Source: an uncultured Bacilli bacterium (GTDB lineage: Bacteria > Bacillota_I > Bacilli_A > RF39 > UBA660). Taken from it: a DNA stretch of 22,513 bases. Location of the stretch: positions 1-22,513 of the forward strand of contig CANQOH010000019.1 in the NCBI GenBank assembly GCA_947625425.1. The letters run 5' to 3'. Below, piece after piece: positions 22,216-22,513 of this stretch. Below the pieces are notes generated by a model. The model saw only the letters and a list, made by a program, of their open reading frames with translations. It was not told where the DNA came from and did no database searches. The position numbers were made by a program, and so were the translations under genes. Position 1 is the first letter of the stretch. Each line of letters starts with the position of its first letter.

Positions 22216-22237
22216 ATAATCAGCCCTCTTTCAAACA

Positions 22238-22256
22238 AATTACCTAAAAGGTAATT
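22238..22256. promoter_or_regulatory. Operator-like palindrome of the toxin-antitoxin operon
   Basis: AATTACCT (22238-22245), AAA, AGGTAATT (22249-22256): perfect 8-bp arms, 3 bases downstream of the -10, covering the likely transcription start. This is where a HigA dimer would repress. Confidence 0.7.
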
Positions 22257-22258
22257 AT

Positions 22259-22287
22259 ATTTTATCGTTTTTGAAAAATAATTGCAA
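22259..22287 (-). promoter_or_regulatory. Promoter of the toxin-antitoxin operon
   Basis: TTGCAA (22282-22287), 17-base spacer, TAAAAT (22259-22264) on the minus strand, directly abutting the palindromic operator. Confidence 0.75.
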
Positions 22288-22333
22288 TACTTTTTTATAT
22301 CTTTTTATAAATTCTTTATGATTTTTTAAATTT

Positions 22334-22355
22334 CGCCATCTAAATGCAACCTAAA
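22334..22355. repeat. Diverged tandem 11-bp repeats, right end (att arm-like)
   Basis: CGCCATCTAAA (22334-22344) and TGCAACCTAAA (22345-22355) match the left pair at 9/11 and 10/11 positions, same orientation and same zero spacing. Together the pairs flank the toxin-antitoxin genes. Confidence 0.6.
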
Positions 22356-22390
22356 CTTGATTCAATATTTTTTGTTAATCTCTATAAAGC

Positions 22391-22399
22391 CTTATAAAA
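22391..22399. repeat. CTTATAAAA motif, copy 2
   Basis: Second of three same-orientation copies. It lies 12 bases left of the right hairpin unit, as copy 1 lies next to the left unit. Confidence 0.4.
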
Positions 22400-22410
22400 C
22401 TTAGTAATAC

Positions 22411-22447
22411 ACAAAAATGAGAGAGCTTTCGCTCTCTCTTCAGGGGG
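22411..22447 (-). terminator. Hairpin-TTCAGGGGG unit, right copy
   Basis: ACAAAAATG leads into GAGAGAGC (22419-22426), TTTC loop, GCTCTCTC (22431-22438), then TTCAGGGGG. On the minus strand it is a GAAA-loop terminator for a transcript arriving from beyond the right edge of the window. Same architecture as 20579-20615 with a different stem sequence. The remaining 66 bases to the window edge hold only the third CTTATAAAA motif; no gene is visible. Confidence 0.65.
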
Positions 22448-22491
22448 AAATCTAAATATCAGTTCGTAACAATTTAATAATTGTCTAAAGT

Positions 22492-22500
22492 CTTATAAAA
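22492..22500. repeat. CTTATAAAA motif, copy 3
   Basis: Third copy, about 100 bases right of copy 2, in the context AAGTCTTATAAAATAAGG near the window edge. Confidence 0.35.
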
Positions 22501-22513
22501 TAAGGCTTTTTCA

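Overview
The window looks like a chromosomal stretch of a very AT-rich, low-GC Gram-positive-type bacterium. Nearly every gene has a strong AGGAGG-type ribosome-binding site and most transcription units end in a compact hairpin plus U-tract. TGA is used as a stop codon (for example at 3716, 13093 and 21868) and tryptophan is TGG, so the standard bacterial code applies and this is not a code-4 Mycoplasma. The gene mix (Nfn/SudB, LemA plus TPM protein, DapA, ECF sigma with its anti-sigma, FtsX-type ABC exporter) fits an uncultured gut Bacilli / Erysipelotrichales-like lineage; that placement is inference. All genes are on the minus strand except the XRE regulator at 19654-20457.

Region 1 (1-3343): the end of an Nfn-type ferredoxin-NADP oxidoreductase pair (large subunit cut by the window edge), an unrecognised 382-aa helical protein with a translationally coupled 41-aa leader gene, and a TPM-domain membrane protein with a Gly-rich tail.

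Region 2 (3344-6057): an accessory cassette bracketed by two ~84-bp direct repeats about 2.6 kb apart, each repeat carrying a terminator and a promoter. The cassette encodes a 743-aa protein with two HEPN-type RNxxxH motifs and a C-terminal membrane hairpin, followed by a 73-aa DUF1292-like ORF that has no ordinary start codon. This is the best candidate for an undescribed system in the window.

Region 3 (6055-10461): housekeeping and envelope genes: dapA, lemA, an ECF sigma factor with a membrane-bound probable anti-sigma, and a CvpA-like four-helix membrane protein.

Region 4 (10565-16407): accessory genes. An SMC/AAA15-type ATPase overlaps a small TOPRIM-like nuclease candidate (RloAB/PARIS-like logic). 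A GNAT acetyltransferase overlaps an Fe-S uracil-DNA-glycosylase-family protein. A two-gene operon encodes a 176-aa unknown and a 716-aa protein with a HopA1-like core and two 84-residue C-terminal repeats.

Region 5 (16551-20536): a three-gene MacB/FtsX-type ABC transporter divergent from a membrane-anchored XRE regulator, with an inverted repeat between them.

Region 6 (20537-22513): a HigB-like toxin overlapping a HigA-ImmA/IrrE fusion, with a well-formed promoter and operator. It is flanked by tandem 11-bp TGCCACCTAAA-type repeats, by CTTATAAAA motifs and by a recurring hairpin-TTCAGGGGG unit. This resembles an integrase-less cassette sitting between integrase attachment sites.
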